From: Lumnitzera littorea
Lineage: Eukaryota > Streptophyta > Magnoliopsida > Myrtales > Combretaceae
Direction of reading: 5' to 3'
Length of the DNA: 64,000 nt
Assembly: GCA_024138015.1 (NCBI GenBank)
Contig: JAMXBB010000007.1
Coordinates: forward strand, 73,049,703 to 73,113,702
The translations under genes and the position numbers were made by a program. This document shows, piece after piece, positions 22,735 through 36,345 of this stretch. The notes under the pieces were generated by a model that was not told where the DNA came from, made no database searches, and worked only from the letters and a program-made list of their open reading frames with translations. Each line of letters starts with the position of its first letter. The first letter of the stretch is position 1.

Positions 22735-25700
22735 ACTATAGCGTGGTTTATTTTTGGGCTAAGAAATGAGATTGGTCACATAGTGGAGCTATAGAGTCCT
22801 ACAACTCTGAATGAAGCTATTAGGGTGGCGTAGAGAGTCAAAAGTTAGAGGCAGAACTAGATTAGCTAAATACCAAGTACTTGACCAACGATACCAAACA
22901 AGAGGAGCATGCCGAGCTGACCATGGAATGATTAATCATCAAATGGTTTTAAGGTAGAAAGTCGAGGGCAAGTGATGAGCTGACTAGAAGAAGGTTGAGG
23001 TAAAGGCAACACCGAGGAACCTGAGGTCTATAAAGACCAAGGTCAAAGCTTAGGAAAAAAGACCGGAGAGATCAAGTGCTTTAAATGTCTTAGTTATAGA
23101 TATGTAGCTAGTCAATGTCCGAATCGACGGGTCATGACTATAAAGGGAGATAAGTCCTAGTTTGAAGTAGAGAGTGCGAGCAAAGGGGAGGAAGAGATGG
23201 GAGTTGAGCAAATGCTAGAAGAGTTTCAAGGCAAAGCCGAAATACTATCTGAAGGTAGTGTCAAGTATTACTTTGTTGTGCGTCGATCTCTTAGCACTTT
23301 TGCTGCCAACAAGAATGCACAAAGGGAGAATCTCTTCCACTTAAATTGCCAAGTGAATGGCAAGCTATGCACTTTGATCATTGACAGAAGGAGTTGTACC
23401 AACGTCATAGGATAAGCAGTAGTTAAGGCTATGAAATTGCCAACCCTCCCACATCATAAGCCATACAAGATTCACTAGCTAAATAAGAAAGGAGGCTCAT
23501 ACGTTGTCGAATAGGTTAGAGTACTGATTACCATTGGTGATAGGTACAAGGATGAGGTGTTGTATGATGTCCTTCCCATGCGTGCTTCTCATATATTACT
23601 CTATTGACCATGGCTATTTGACTTGAGAGTATTACATGATAAGTATAGGAACACCTACGTGTTCCAAAAGAATAGGAAGAAAATTATACTAACACCTGCG
23701 AGTCCTAAGGAAGTGCAAGAAGCCTAAGATAAGGTTGGTAGATTGCTACAGTGGAAGTCATTAGTGATTTCCCGAGCTCAATTTGCCCAAGAAGTCAAGG
23801 CTAAGGACTATGTGCTCCTTTTAGTCAAGAAACTCTTGGAGGTGAGAGAAGCCGAGAGCTTACTTGCCGAGGTGCAACAACTATTTCAAGACTATGTCGA
23901 CCTATTTCCTACCGAGATGCCAAAAGGTTTACCTCCCTTAAGAGGCATTGAGTATTGCATCGACCTCCAACCTGAACTTGTCTTACCAAACCAACCTACT
24001 TACAGGCTTAATCTTAAGTAGGTAGCCAAGTTGAAGAAACAAGTAGATGAGTTAGTAGACTACGGATACATCTAAGAGAGTATGAGCCCATGCGCTGTAC
24101 CAGACGTATTAATACCTAAGAAAGATGGGTCATGGAGAATGTATATTGATAGCAGTGCTACATTAACAAAATCACCATTAAGTACCAATATCCAATCTTA
24201 CAGTTAGATGATATGCTCGATGAGTTGTATGGTACTCACATCTTTTCGAAGATTGACCTGAAGAGTAGTTGCCACCAAATATGAATGAGACCTAAAGATA
24301 AATGGAAGATGGCCTTCAAGACAAGGGATGGTCTATTCGAATGGATGGTGATACCGTTTGGTCTAACTAATGGATTGAGTAAATTTATGCGGCTAATGAA
24401 TCATGTGCTTAAAACATTGATTAGCAAATGCATTGTGGTTTACTTTAATGACATTCTCATCTATAGTGTCGACCCCGTCACCCATGTTAAGCATTAGATC
24501 GGTGTTTGATATCCTCCATATCGAGATATTATTCAACAACCTGAAGAAATGTGTATTCTGTCTAAGCGAGGTTATATTCTTTGGATACATTGTTTTAAGG
24601 AAAGGAGTTTGAGTTGATGACAAAAAAGGCAAAGCTATTCTTAAGTGGCTTATACTTACTGGTGTTGTTGAAGTCAGGAGCTTCCATAGTCTAGCTTCGT
24701 TTTATCGAAAATTCATTCGAAACTTCAGTTCCATAATAGCGCCTTTAACTAAGCTAACCAAGCTAACCAAGAAGAACACTGAGTTTAGATGGTTTGGGAA
24801 AGCTCATAAAAGTTTCGAAGATATAAAAACCAAATTAACATCAACCCCAATACTTGCCATCCCTGATTTCAAGATAGTTTTTGAAGTGGAATGTGACACG
24901 TCGGCATTAGTGTTGTCCTTATGCAAGAGCACTAACCAATTGCTTATTTCAGTGAAAAACTCAAAGGTGCTACCCTAAATTATTTAGCATATGACAAGGA
25001 GTTATATGCCCTTGTTTGAACAATACAGAACTGGCAGCATTATTTGTTGTTGAGAGAATTCATCACCTACTCAGATTATGAGTCTCTTAAGCATCTTCGT
25101 GGGCAACAGAAACTTTCTCGACATCATGCTAAATGGGTCGAGTTCCTAAAATCTTTATGTTATGTCATCAGATATAAGAAGGGGAGTACTAATACTGTAG
25201 CAAACGCCCTTTCTCGATGTTATACCCTCGTTACAACATTGCAAGCTAAGATACTTAGATTTGGCACTTTACTTGGTTAGTATAAGCATGATCCACATTT
25301 TGGGCCTTAGTGGCTAAGTGCAATGTTGGATGAGCTATAAATGAGTTCTACTTGAGTGAGGGGTTCCTAATGAAGGGCAAATAAGTTTGTATGCCAAGTG
25401 TTTCGGCTAGAGAGCTATTCGTCTAAGAAGTTCATATTAGTGGCTTAGTTGGCCATTTTAGAGAAAAGAGAACAACTGAAATATTGAAAGAACACTTCTA
25501 TAGGCATAGGATAATGAAGGAGGTGTACCAAATTCTTGAGAGGTGTGAGGTATGTAAATATGCTAAAGGAAAGAAAGAGCTGTATAGGGAATACACACCC
25601 CTACCCTTACCTGAGCGCCTATGGATCAACCTAAGCATAGATTTCATACTCGGCCTTCCTTAAACTCCGAGAAGACATGACTCAATTATGATTGTAGTCA

Positions 25701-26500
25701 ATTAGTTCAGTAAGATGAGCCACTTCATTCCCTGCTATGGAACTAATAACACTTTATTTGTCGCTAACCTCTTTTTGTAGGAAATTGTACATTTGCACGG
25801 CTTATCGAGAAGTATTGTGTCTGATTGTGACTCAAAGTTCACGAATTTCTTCTGGAAAACCCTATAGAGGAAACTCAACACTAAGCTTATGCATAGTACT
25901 TCTTGCCACCCTCAAACAGACGGCCAAATCGAGGTACTAAATAGGACAGCTGGTAACCTTCTATAAGTAGCTATGGGGAAGAACTTACACAATTGAGACT
26001 TATGCCTACCTATCATTGAGTTCGCTTATAATTGATTAGTTTATAGCTTGACAGGAAGGTCACCTTTTGAGTTCAGCTATAGACTTAACCCGATCTTGCC
26101 CCTGGATATGGCTATCAGCCTGGTTGTACGATGGGAAAGTCAATCCAGCTAGTAACATACGGAGGAATTCTAAAAGTTGCATCAAAAGGTTGTCAAACAA
26201 CTTACACAGACTGTAACTTAGCAGAAGGAGCAAGGAAGCTGAGGAAGGAAACGGGTGGTTTACAACCTCAAAGACCCTGTTTAGCTCTACCTCAGTAAGG
26301 AGCATTTCCTTGGGAAGAGAACGAACAGGCTTTTCCTTAGATCAGACGGACCTTTTAAGATCCTTAAGCGCATCAACGATAATGTTTATGAGCTTAAGCT
26401 ACTCAACAGATGTGGTATATCTGCTACTTTTAATGTAGTTGATTTGATACCCTATATATCTGATGAAGAAGAGGGCAAAGATTTGAGGCCAAATCTTTAA
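22735..26500 (+). pseudogene. E2 gag C-terminus and pol, broken
   Basis: Order: capsid C-terminus (22735-22870); CCHC knuckle near 23070-23120 (CFKC..., final CPNR intact, expected His replaced by Arg); protease about 23340-23660 with LIIDRRSCTNVIG in place of the usual Asp-Gly-type site; reverse transcriptase about 23930-24620, where the active site reads VVYFNDILIYS, an Asp-to-Asn change (GAC to AAT) that alone would kill activity; RNase H about 24660-25230; integrase about 25380-26110; C-terminal domain to about 26490. Frameshifts occur near 24490 and 24880 and in the integrase, besides many stops. Not functional. Confidence 0.88.
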
Positions 26501-26514
26501 CAACCCTAGGGAAT

Positions 26515-27404
26515 TGATAATCAGCCAACCACTAGTCCTCTTACTTGTGCACTGTTTTAAGGCCTTCAATCCTTCACCCAAAAAATTCTCTATCATCAAC
26601 CTATTGATGACGAGAACCTCTATGCAAAAGAAAGATGGCTGAATTCCTTAATAGTTCCGAAAGATTATACCCTGCTCTATTTTCTCCCTCTTGTACTAAA
26701 TGAACAAACCTCCAGTTGTTGAGAGCTTCTTGCCGAATGACAAGATATTCTCCTTTGGGTTTAGGACTTTTCTTTCAGCCTCCAACCAATACTTGCTACA
26801 TCCCTTCGTCATCTCGGCAATCCATGATGCCACCACATCTTAATTCCACTCAGCATGTTGTACCTAGAGAATGTTTGTATGAAATCAATGTTATACTGCT
26901 ACTTGTCCATTTCATCTAACACTATACTACTTTTCCTTTTTTGTCTTTTGTTCTTTTTACCCCTTTTCATATATATTAAGAATCTCTTTTTTGTGTATAT
27001 TTTTTTTGTAATTTCTTTATATGTAATGTTATCTTAGGGACTTACTATAAATAGTCATTTCTCTTTATAGCCATAATCATCTTACTTTACAAATAGACAT
27101 TGAATATACCGTTCTTGTAAGACAACCCTCTTCAAGTCCATTTTCATACACTCTTATCTAATCTTACCAAGTAGCTCAAGATTAGTGGCGGATGGATCTT
27201 GTTATCAACTTGTACGTTATATCAAGTGAAATGTCAAGTTTTGTTGTGTTAGCAGGTGGGTCATATCATTCAAGCATCTTTACATTAGCTACTTTATTTA
27301 ATTCGTCAACTTACTCACTTTAAGTCTCTTTAATATTTCTAAAGACCCATTGGTTTTAATCTGCTATGTAAATTTTAATGATAACTAAGCTTCTAGACAT
27401 ATCA
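26515..27404 (+). repeat. E2 3' LTR
   Basis: About 890 bp, starting tgataatcagcc and ending gacatatca. A TATA box, tataaata, is at 27046-27053. The end sequence resembles the E3 LTR ends (gtatca / atatca). There is no partner LTR in the window. Confidence 0.75.
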
Positions 27405-28516
27405 TTTGTGGATGGTATTTCTTGGTAAGAAATTAAATAGGCCAAAATAGGTTTATCATCAACTTGTTACAAGTACCTAGCAAATCGAGCTATGTTTGCA
27501 CATTTGAATAATTTACAGGAGTTTATGCCGAGCAAAGCGAAATCACAAGTGCTTCTGGTGCAAGTTTTATTTGAATATTGAAATGATTTATCTAGGATTG
27601 TTCTTTCAAGATTAGTTTAAGCTGATACAAACTCACGTAAGATTAGTCAAATCATGACTACAGATTTCTCGACGTTCCTCCAGTATTATCTCCATTTACT
27701 ATCGCAATATTAAACACCTTGTGGTACTAAAAGAGAATATGGAATGACGGGGGCATGGTTGAGTAGATAAATGGCGTTTCGATTGGGAATTTCTTATTTT
27801 CCCTACTCTGTATATATGAAGCCTAACATGAATGCCTTGATGAGGATGTGGGGGCATAGAGAACTTAGATAAATAGTTTAATTATGTGAATAATAGATGA
27901 GATAATATTGGGAGGAAGCTTCTCTCCATTGTTCATTGTCGAAATTATAGTCTCTGCTTTCGTGGGATCTGTTTTCTGGTGTTAATAGCATCTATTTTAG
28001 GGTGCACATATGCTTTACCTTTGTCCCGATGATATGGAGAGAGAACTGTCCATCCTAATGTCAATTTCCAAATTGTGTGGAAAAATGAAATGTCAAATAA
28101 TTAACATAATTATTACAAGTGCAACTTTTATTTTTTCTCCTTTCGCCCCTCTTTTTTCTTCTTTTCATTTGGAGTACATGAAATAAAAAGAGATCTAAAG
28201 AAGAATTTAAATTAACAGGAGCCAGTAATAATATTTGCATATGATACGTAGAGACATGAAGATAATCATAGAGGAATGAAGACATTTTAAGGTGGCCAGC
28301 TTACTAGAGCTGAGCAAGTCAAACCAACGTTATTTAAGTTCGAACTTTAGGTTTCTGCCTTTTTTATGCTGAACATAATAAGGAAAAAGTGTGTCATGGA
28401 TAATATAATTACTTATGTCTTGAGAATGGGGAGCCACATATTTGCTTACTAAGACAATCAAATAAGTTTGAATACACAAAATTAGGAACCTCAAAGATAT
28501 AAGACCACATTATAGA
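27405..28516. other. Unassigned spacer between E2 and the Athila-like element
   Basis: No reading frame or domain is recognised. Text near 27720-28050 is moderately balanced in base content but shows no protein similarity I can name. It may be original flanking DNA or untranslated retroelement DNA. Confidence 0.35.
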
Positions 28517-30190
28517 ATTTGTTAGATAACTTCGCATTATACAATTTGTCCTTTGATAATTGCCATAGAAATCTACAAGAAACTTTGGCTAGGTGTGAAG
28601 AAACTAACTTAGTTTTAAATTAGAAATAGTGTCATTTCATGGCATAAGAGGGCATAATCCTAGGCTGCTTTGCGATATCTATTAAATAAGATAGATGCCA
28701 AGGCAAGATTGATCAAATTGATCTTATTACTTCAAGAATTTGACTTGGAAATTAGAGACAAAAAGGGAGTAGAGAATCTAACAATTGGCCATCTCTTGTA
28801 CCTAGAAAACTCATCATTGGAAAAGCTTGATGAAAAGGAGATTAATGATGAGTTTTCATATGACAAGCTGTACCGGGTAAGTCCTTGGCAAACTCCTTGG
28901 TTTATTGATATAGCTAACTATCTAGTAGTTAGGATTGTTCCTTTAAGATTAGATTATAGACAAAGAAAAAAAAGTTCTATGATATCAAAAGTTACTTTTG
29001 GGAAGACCCATATTTATTTAAAATTGGTGCAAATCAAATAATTCATAGATGTATATCTCATTTAGAAAGTTGGCAAATTTTAGAACACTATCGTATAAGA
29101 CCGATTAGAGGACATTTGAGTTCAAATAGAACAGCTTATAAAATCATCGAGTGTGGTTTTTATTGGCCAATGTTATTTGGAGATGCTTAAGAATTTATTG
29201 AATTGTGTTATAGATGTCAGAGGATATGGAACATATATAAAAGAGATGAAATGCAACAAAACCTGACATTGGTCTACAAGATTTTCACATTCGGGGTATA
29301 GATTTTATGGTACCATTTCCAAATTCAAACAGAAACAAATATATCCAAGTAGCTATAGATTATGTATCTAAGTGGGTAGAAGCGTTAACCCTACCAACTA
29401 ATAACTCTAAGGTAATAAAATGATTCTTAAAAAGTTTATTTTCTAAATTTGGCACTCTTAAAGCACTTATATGCAACAAATGAACCTATTTTTGCAATGT
29501 CCAATTAGAAAAGGTGTTAAAGTGATATGGAGTTAAGTATCGAATTGCAACTCCATATTACCCCCAAACTAGTGGACAAGTTGAAGTAGCAAATAGAGAC
29601 CTCAAACGAATTTTAGAAAAGGTAGTTGAGCATAATTGAAGAAATTAGCTTGAGAAGCTTGATGATGCTCTTTGAGCGTGTAGGACTGCTTACAAAATAC
29701 TGATTGGAAGAACCCCATATTAGCTTGTATATGGTAAAACATGTCATTCACCTGTGGAAATCGATCACAAGCCTATTGGGCCATAAAACGTGCTAACTTT
29801 GATCTTAAGCATACAAGTGAATACACAAAACTTCAACTGAATAAACTTGAAGAATAAAGAGACATATAACCTTTGAGAAATAAAAAATATTCAAGGATCG
29901 AGCCTAACAGTATCATGATTATTGGATTAAGCAAGGAAAAGAATTCCAAGTTGCAGATAAAGTCCTCCTATATCAATCTAAGTTGAAGCTCTTCCCAAGT
30001 AAGCTTAGATCTAGATGCTTTAAACCTTATACTGCAACACAGTTATTCCTATATGGAGTAGTGGAGATTTCAAGTCTCAAGAATGGCACTTTCAATGTAA
30101 ATGACCATTGATTTAAATTATATTTAAGAGGAGAGTTTGAAAAGGAAAACAACCATGAATACAAACTCCATCCAATTAGAGAAAATGGAT
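28517..30190 (+). pseudogene. Athila-like RT/RNase H/integrase, internally deleted
   Basis: A short reverse transcriptase piece (LDNFALYNLSFDNCHRNLQ, with Asn where the second catalytic Asp is expected) runs to IILG at about 28662. It is followed at once by the C-terminal end of RNase H (ALRYLLNKIDAKARL), so several hundred codons of RT and RNase H are deleted at that junction. An open stretch of 123 codons (28670-29041) covers RNase H end and integrase start. The integrase zinc motif, core and C-terminal domain follow to about 30190 (for example TPYYPQTSGQVEVANRDLK, and KLFPSKLRSRCFKPY) with several stops and frameshifts. Not functional. Confidence 0.85.
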
Positions 30191-31141
30191 AACCTCATTC
30201 TTAACTCATCAAGCGCACGACGTTAAACAAAAGTACTTCTGAAGAGGCAATCCAAGCTATGTTCATTTTGCATTTACCTATATTTCTAGTTTATGTCTTT
30301 TTGCTTTAGGTTTGGTCGTATAATAATTCAATATAAGTTGTTCTCAAGTTTTCTGAAGTGTTGCGAGGTGAAATGTAGTTGGTAAGGAACTATGATGGTT
30401 AAGGATAAAATGGGAAAGGATCATGATTGCGAACCTAAGTATGGAACTCAAGGAAGACAGGTAAAATGATTGCAAAAGGGATCACAGTTAAAGACTATGC
30501 CCAGTGGTCATACCCATGTACCTTTTGTCATGAATTGTACTTAATATTAAACTTTAAATTTTAGTTTAAGGGAACTAAGGCTTAAGAACACGCTTGTAAT
30601 TCTAGTTATGTACATGTAAGACATGGAAAGCACATAATTTTGAATTGAAATTTAGTTCAATGAAACTATAGGCAAGGACTATGCCCGTGGTCGTACTCAT
30701 GTTCCTCTTATCAAGAATTACACTTAAAAAAATCATAAAAAATTGATTCAAGTAAAGACCATGGTCACATATCATAACCATGAACTTTTAGTAATAACGA
30801 ACCTAAGTTGCACTTGAATCTTTCTTGATTGAATTATGATCCACTTTACTAAAATGAAATCCTCTTATCTCAAATTCACTTTCGCTTTCTTAAACAACCT
30901 TCCTCTTTCCCATATGCAATTTATATTCAAGTTAATCTACCAAAATGCTTCTTGCCTAGATAAAAAGATGTAATTGCAACTTTTATAAAAAGTAAGTTGC
31001 CAATTTAGAGTTGCAACAATAATCTAGGAAAGTAGTATTTAAATAATCTTTAACTTTGAATACCCTTATTGCATCCCCAAAACTCTCAAACAATAACCTA
31101 AGAAACTAAGTGTAGAGAAGAGAAACCTCTGAACATAACCT

Positions 31142-32395
31142 ATGACACCAAGAACCACTTGTCGCCTACTATGAACACATGTTGGAAGAGGATACTTTAG
31201 CCACACTTCTACCTCACCCAAAACCCACGTTGGAATTTGATAACCTTAATCATTAAGACCGCTATGAAATCTTCACTAAGAAAACCTTTTCCTAGTTAAG
31301 TTTCATAGATTGGGAGGTGTTGAAACTAGGCAACATAGAGTTAGAAATCCGTGCCATGGTAGTAAAAGGAGGTTGGGATAGGTTGTTTGATATTTAATAA
31401 CCTATCTATAGGGAACTAACCTTAGAGTTCTTTGCCACCTTATCCTTGGAACATGATTAAGTATCTTGTGGAGCTTGTAACACTATTTCCTTCTAACTTT
31501 GAAATACTAAGTTCAATCTCTCCATAGTGGAATTTAGAGTTTTAATGGGACTTTATGATAAAGAATTTGTTCATTCATTGGAGTTTTACATACTTCCATG
31601 TAAGTTACCTCAAGTTGTCACCTTGCCATTTATTGGCTAAAATTAAGTAGTGAGAAAATTTACAACCTAAAATTTGTAAGGGGATCTCACTTAAAAAACT
31701 CGACATATAGAGTTCTCCATTGGCTACTTACTGATACCATAAGTAGGAGAGGAAAAAGCACAAGAGCAGTGGCTATGTGTGAGGTCTTTTACCTCTATAG
31801 TCTAGCAGAGTGTTATTCCATAAACCTAGTAGTTGCACTCGCTTTCTACATGCAACACCAAGTAACCGATGCACAGGTGAACCGATTAGGATGAGAATAG
31901 TATGTGATGGTTTTAGTAAAACAACTCAAACTCCTTGTTGACAACCTACAATTGACCACTATTAAGAATGTCACTTTGAAGACTCTATTTACTTTTTGCT
32001 AGATGGGACTCCTACCAAATGAAGTTGACAAGACATCCCTAAAAAGAAAAGAAAGTGAAAACTTTACTAATAGTAATGCATTGGTGAGGGAAGTGAAGAA
32101 AGTCTTGAAGTTGGTAGATTCCTAGGAAATAATTGAAGAATCCCTTAAAAGATTGTTCTAGCATCAAATTAAGATAATGGAGTTTTGTAGTAATCTTATT
32201 AACCAAGTCAAGTTGAAAGTTCATCTACCCACGGATGAGGAATTAATCAATTTGGCGAGGCAAAATGAATTTAGGGGATGAAGAGGAGGAGGCAACATCA
32301 AGGATGCAAGAAGAGACATCAAAGGACAATGAGGAGAATGAACTAATAAACATTGGTTTGAAAAATGAGACCAATAGAGAAGAGTTAGACTTTTT
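31142..32395 (+). pseudogene. Athila-type ORF downstream of integrase, broken
   Basis: A decayed frame with DRYEIFTKKTFS, FIDWEVLKLGNIELEIR, VEFRVLMGLYDKEFVHSLEF and further text, ending in an acidic segment (about 32270-32390). It resembles the reading frame that Athila-branch elements carry between integrase and the 3' LTR (ATHILA ORF-1-type or env-like region). Its biochemical role is not established. More than ten in-frame stops are present. The identification rests on position and general resemblance. Confidence 0.55.
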
Positions 32396-34030
32396 CTAGG
32401 TATTTAGTGTTTATTTGTTTTGTTTAGGTGTTCTTCAATTTTGATGTTTTGATGTTTAGTTCCAATAAGTGTTAGTTAGTTAGTTGCAATTTCTAGTTTC
32501 CATGTTTTTATTTTTTCGAATTTACATTCAAGTTCTTGTCATTTGATGAAATAATGAAAATTTCCCTTTTGTCACATATGCTTTTATTTCTTTATTTCAA
32601 GTATGTCTATTTACATCACTCTTGAGCTAACAACTTCAAATCATTAAAGGTGAATTCTTATGGATAATTCGAGTAAATCTAAATATTTAGGAGAGTATCG
32701 TTTTTCTCATATCAATATTTTCTTCTCCACTATACTTTAATCATTTGCAATTATTTTTATTATGATTTAAAATTAGGTACATTGGAGATAATTTACTAAA
32801 TTAAGCATGGGGAAAGGGTACACTACCATTATTCAGGAGTGAAATTGTTATATTTTCAACCCCATTTTATTTTATTTTATTTTTTAAATTTGTAACCCCA
32901 TTCTAATAAGACAATAGTGGTTCTATCTAAATTCTCTAAAAGGCTCTTATTGCATATGGTACACGTTATTAGAATTGAGTAGCGAAATTCCTATAGAGCA
33001 AAAGTTACATATTTTTTAATTCGGGATTCTAAAACATTAATTGATTAAACATTGTGATTAAGCTTTAGGCATATGCTACTTCTAAAATTTTCTTAGATGT
33101 ATACCTATCCCTTTTGATTTTTAAAGCTCTTGAATCCTGCGTAAATAAGTAAATGAAGCTTATCCCTTGTAATTTCCCTTAAAGTTTTAAATTGCTAAGG
33201 GTATAATAATTAATAAAATAGAAAATTGCGATTGGTATGAATTCAACTCAGTCCCTCAAAAGAGTGAGATTTTTTCCCGCTACCAATTTGCTACAAAAAG
33301 AAAGGTAGATGAAAGAAAAAAATTGATAAGGATCGGCTTTGGTTTCTTATAAAAGTAAAGTGCTTTTCTATTGTCAATGTTAATTCTAAAAAAGGCTAAT
33401 TTCGTAAGGATCAACCTTAATCTCCCAAAAGAGTAAGGTACTTCCCTACTACTAATATTTGGTAAGTAACTAATATAAAAAAGCCTATCAATAGAATTTT
33501 ATGCTAGGGGAATGAGTAGATACAATATGTATTTACTCTTGATTATGGTACTTGATAAAATTGGGAAGAGATTTATATACATCTTAGTTAAACACAAAAG
33601 AGTTGTCTATGAATTTTGCCTGACTAAATAAAAATGGAACTAACATAGAAGAGAGTCCTTGGTCAAATTGCATTATAAAATGTCGATTTACAGGAATTGA
33701 CCATTGAATTATAGTATTTGTATCTTGGATGTAGAAAAAGATGAACAAGAGAAGCGCACGCAAATTGCTAGAAATTTTTAGGGATGTAATGTTTATTAGT
33801 GAGATTAATTCAAATTTTTTTTAAATTCTTGAATAATAGTAGGTTGCTTAGAAAATCTTGTCCAAAATTTTTGTCAATCCTTGTTAAGGATTGGATACTT
33901 TGTTTAAGGATAAGCAAATATTTAAGCATGGGGAGATTTAATTATTGTAATTTTACATTTATCCATTATATTATTTTCCTGGATATTTTAAGTTATTTAG
34001 ATCTAATTCCATTGAATTTGCTATTGATTT
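32396..34030 (+). other. Athila-like 3' spacer
   Basis: Non-coding DNA between the downstream ORF and the LTR. The string taagcatgggga occurs twice, near 32803 and 33922, each followed by purine-rich text, and may mark a duplicated polypurine-tract-like motif. No other feature is recognised. Confidence 0.4.
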
Positions 34031-35306
34031 GAGTGATTTCTTGATTTCATGACTCAAATGAAGCAATGAGATGAAAAAAATGAGAATTTAGACAATTTTT
34101 TAGGAGAATTGCATATATTTTGAAGATAATCTAAGGATAACAAGTGTTGAGGAGAATTTATTCAAGAATTAAGCAAAGGGAATGGTCACAATCTCTCTTC
34201 ATGGCCAGGTTCCTTGGTTATGAAGCTTATGTCCTTAATTTTCAATTGAAGTTTGAAGAAATTTTGAACTTGTGCAAGACCATCGTCTATTACAACAACT
34301 GTGTTATCCAATCGCGAGCCTCTTGTCATTAATTTCAAGACAATTTCTTAGAATATTATTGTGAGAAGAAAACTATGGTCCACTACTATAGCTATGTACC
34401 TATTTGTAAACCTACAATTAATTTTGAAACAATTGCCATTTGGGGATTATTTTATCTAGAAATTACAAATAGATGATAGATATATGTATAAGAGAGTTAT
34501 ATAGAGATTAGAGAATATTCTTTCTTAGGGGTTTTAGTCATTTTCCATGATGAAAGCATGTAACTTTATGATGATTGTAGCATAAATTTAGCAACATTTG
34601 GTCTTGTTACCATTGAGGTAACATGTAGCATACCTTAATTATTTTTATTTTAATGAAAATTTCTTGTTCTTGTTAATTCAATCCAAGTGTTTTGTTTATA
34701 TTAAGTTGTTATTTCTAGAGTCACAACTTAATTATTTAATTTTATATATTAAAGTCATGAGATCAATATAAAAATAGATTTACCATAATTGAAGAGATTT
34801 GGTAGAAAGCTTACAAATAAGTTATAGATTTTTTTCGGAATTAAAAGTTATTTCTTGTTTGTTGTATGGAATTCTTGTTCTTAATGCTATAATAAGGAGT
34901 TCTATCCTAGAAATGATTTAGGTAAGATGTAATTATGATTAGAATTTAATAAAGAAGCAATTATTAAATTAGCAATTGAATTTCTTCGATTAACAAAAAT
35001 AAGAATTTTATTAGAAACCCTAGGCTACTATATGTCAATATCATGGTGATCAGAGTTTAGATATCCCCATTTATGGTTAATTAGTTTCGTTTAATTATTG
35101 CATTCATAGTCAATTTCTTAATAGTTTGTATTTTTTAAATTTTGTTGAATTTGTCATCAATATTGCAACCTATTTTAATTTGAGTAATTTAGTACAAGTA
35201 AGTAAATATTCAGTCCTCATGAGATCGACAACCCTAGACTCTAAAAGTTCTTTATACTATTACTTGACATGTGCATTTACCTAATAAGCGTGGTATACGC
35301 CCCATC
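34031..35306 (+). repeat. Probable Athila-like 3' LTR
   Basis: The right end, cgccccatca at 35306, follows text typical of Athila LTR ends. The left edge near 34030 is a guess, because no partner LTR exists for comparison. TATA-like text lies near 34485-34500. No coding frame is present; a 62-codon ORF near 34144 is taken as chance. Confidence 0.5.
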
Positions 35307-36345
35307 ATGGGGAAAGGCCAAAAGGAGTTACAAATTGGATTTGGATTGGGATTAGGGTTATGGATAAGATATGATGCAAGCAAAGGATGAAGAGAGGCAA
35401 TAATGGTGGTCGAGCATGAGCAACGATGTGCAATGATGGATTGGGTGAGGTAGTGCTTAGGAGGAGAGAGAAAAGAAAAGGTTTAGAAGGTTTGCAATAG
35501 AAGAGAGAAGAGGTTGAGTAGGTAGCATTAATGACTGTGCAAGTTTAGCTTGCGTAAGGGATGGTGAGGTTGAGTTAGGTTTTCCAATGAATGAGAGAGA
35601 GTGCTGGGTGGTCGGCATTTGAGTGGTAGGTCATTGTATGTGTGGGTGTTGGGTGATCAAAATCTATGTGGCGATACATGGGTGATGAAGGAGTTGACTT
35701 AAGGTGAAATAAGATAGAATCATGGTTGGTGTGATGTTGTTAGAGAATGGGTTGATAACAATGAGGTTGATGTTGGAGGATTTGCTCACCATGGAAGAAG
35801 ACGAATAGTCAATGAGGACTAGAACAGTTGATAAAGAAGATTAACAATCGATTTATTAAATTCCTTTCAATTGGGTTTTTGATTAAGTGCTCTAATACAA
35901 TGAATACTTTTGAATGTATTTGTCTTATTAGTGAAAATTAAGAACTACAAGGAGTAAATTGTGATTATATAGCATACGACATAACCTTAATAAGTAGAGT
36001 AGAAAAACTATAATGCCTTTAGGCTTATAACCTATATAAAATATATAAATACATATAATAATATAGGTGAGTGTTATGCTTGCCAAAACATGGAACTTAG
36101 TCTACTTTGCATGATCGGATAGGTTCCAAGTAGGCATTATAAGCTATAGATAAATTTCAATTACAGTTTGTTAGAGTCTAATCCCCTATAGTAAGTATAA
36201 GGATGCAACATTTTTATTCTTTATATCTACTTTGGAACCTATACTAGATGTATACATTATACATGTTCCAACTTCCAAGGTACTCTCTACTCATCTTATA
36301 AAAACTCAATCAATAATGTTGAATATAATGAAATATAATATATGC
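35307..36345. other. Spacer between Athila-like element and E4
   Basis: The first 500 bp are strikingly G- and purine-rich on the plus strand (gagagagaaaagaaaagg, tgggtggtcggc); the rest is AT-rich. No frame or domain is recognised. tatgc at 36341-36345 is the left candidate for an E4 target duplication. Confidence 0.35.

Larger units (their letters stand above)
22731..27404 (+). mobile_element. E2: 5'-truncated Ty3/gypsy element with 3' LTR
   Basis: Begins abruptly inside gag (FIFGLRNEIGHIVEL) where E5 ends and runs through pol to a 3' LTR (26515-27404). No 5' LTR or primer binding site is present, so no target duplication can be assigned. A short purine stretch, agggaat (26508-26514), precedes the LTR. 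Protein text and LTR start (tgataatcagccaacc) show it to be a relative of E1 and E3. Confidence 0.85.
28517..35306 (+). mobile_element. Athila-like Ty3/gypsy element, 3' part only
   Basis: Contains the end of reverse transcriptase, the end of RNase H, integrase, a downstream Athila-type reading frame, a spacer and a probable 3' LTR ending near 35306. The 5' LTR, gag and protease are absent. Integrase and RNase H text (LLLQEFDLEIRDKKG, ILEHYRIRPIRGH) is characteristic of the Athila branch. The last 100 bp (direct text agatcgacaaccctagactct through cgccccatca) match the style of Athila LTR ends. Confidence 0.8.
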
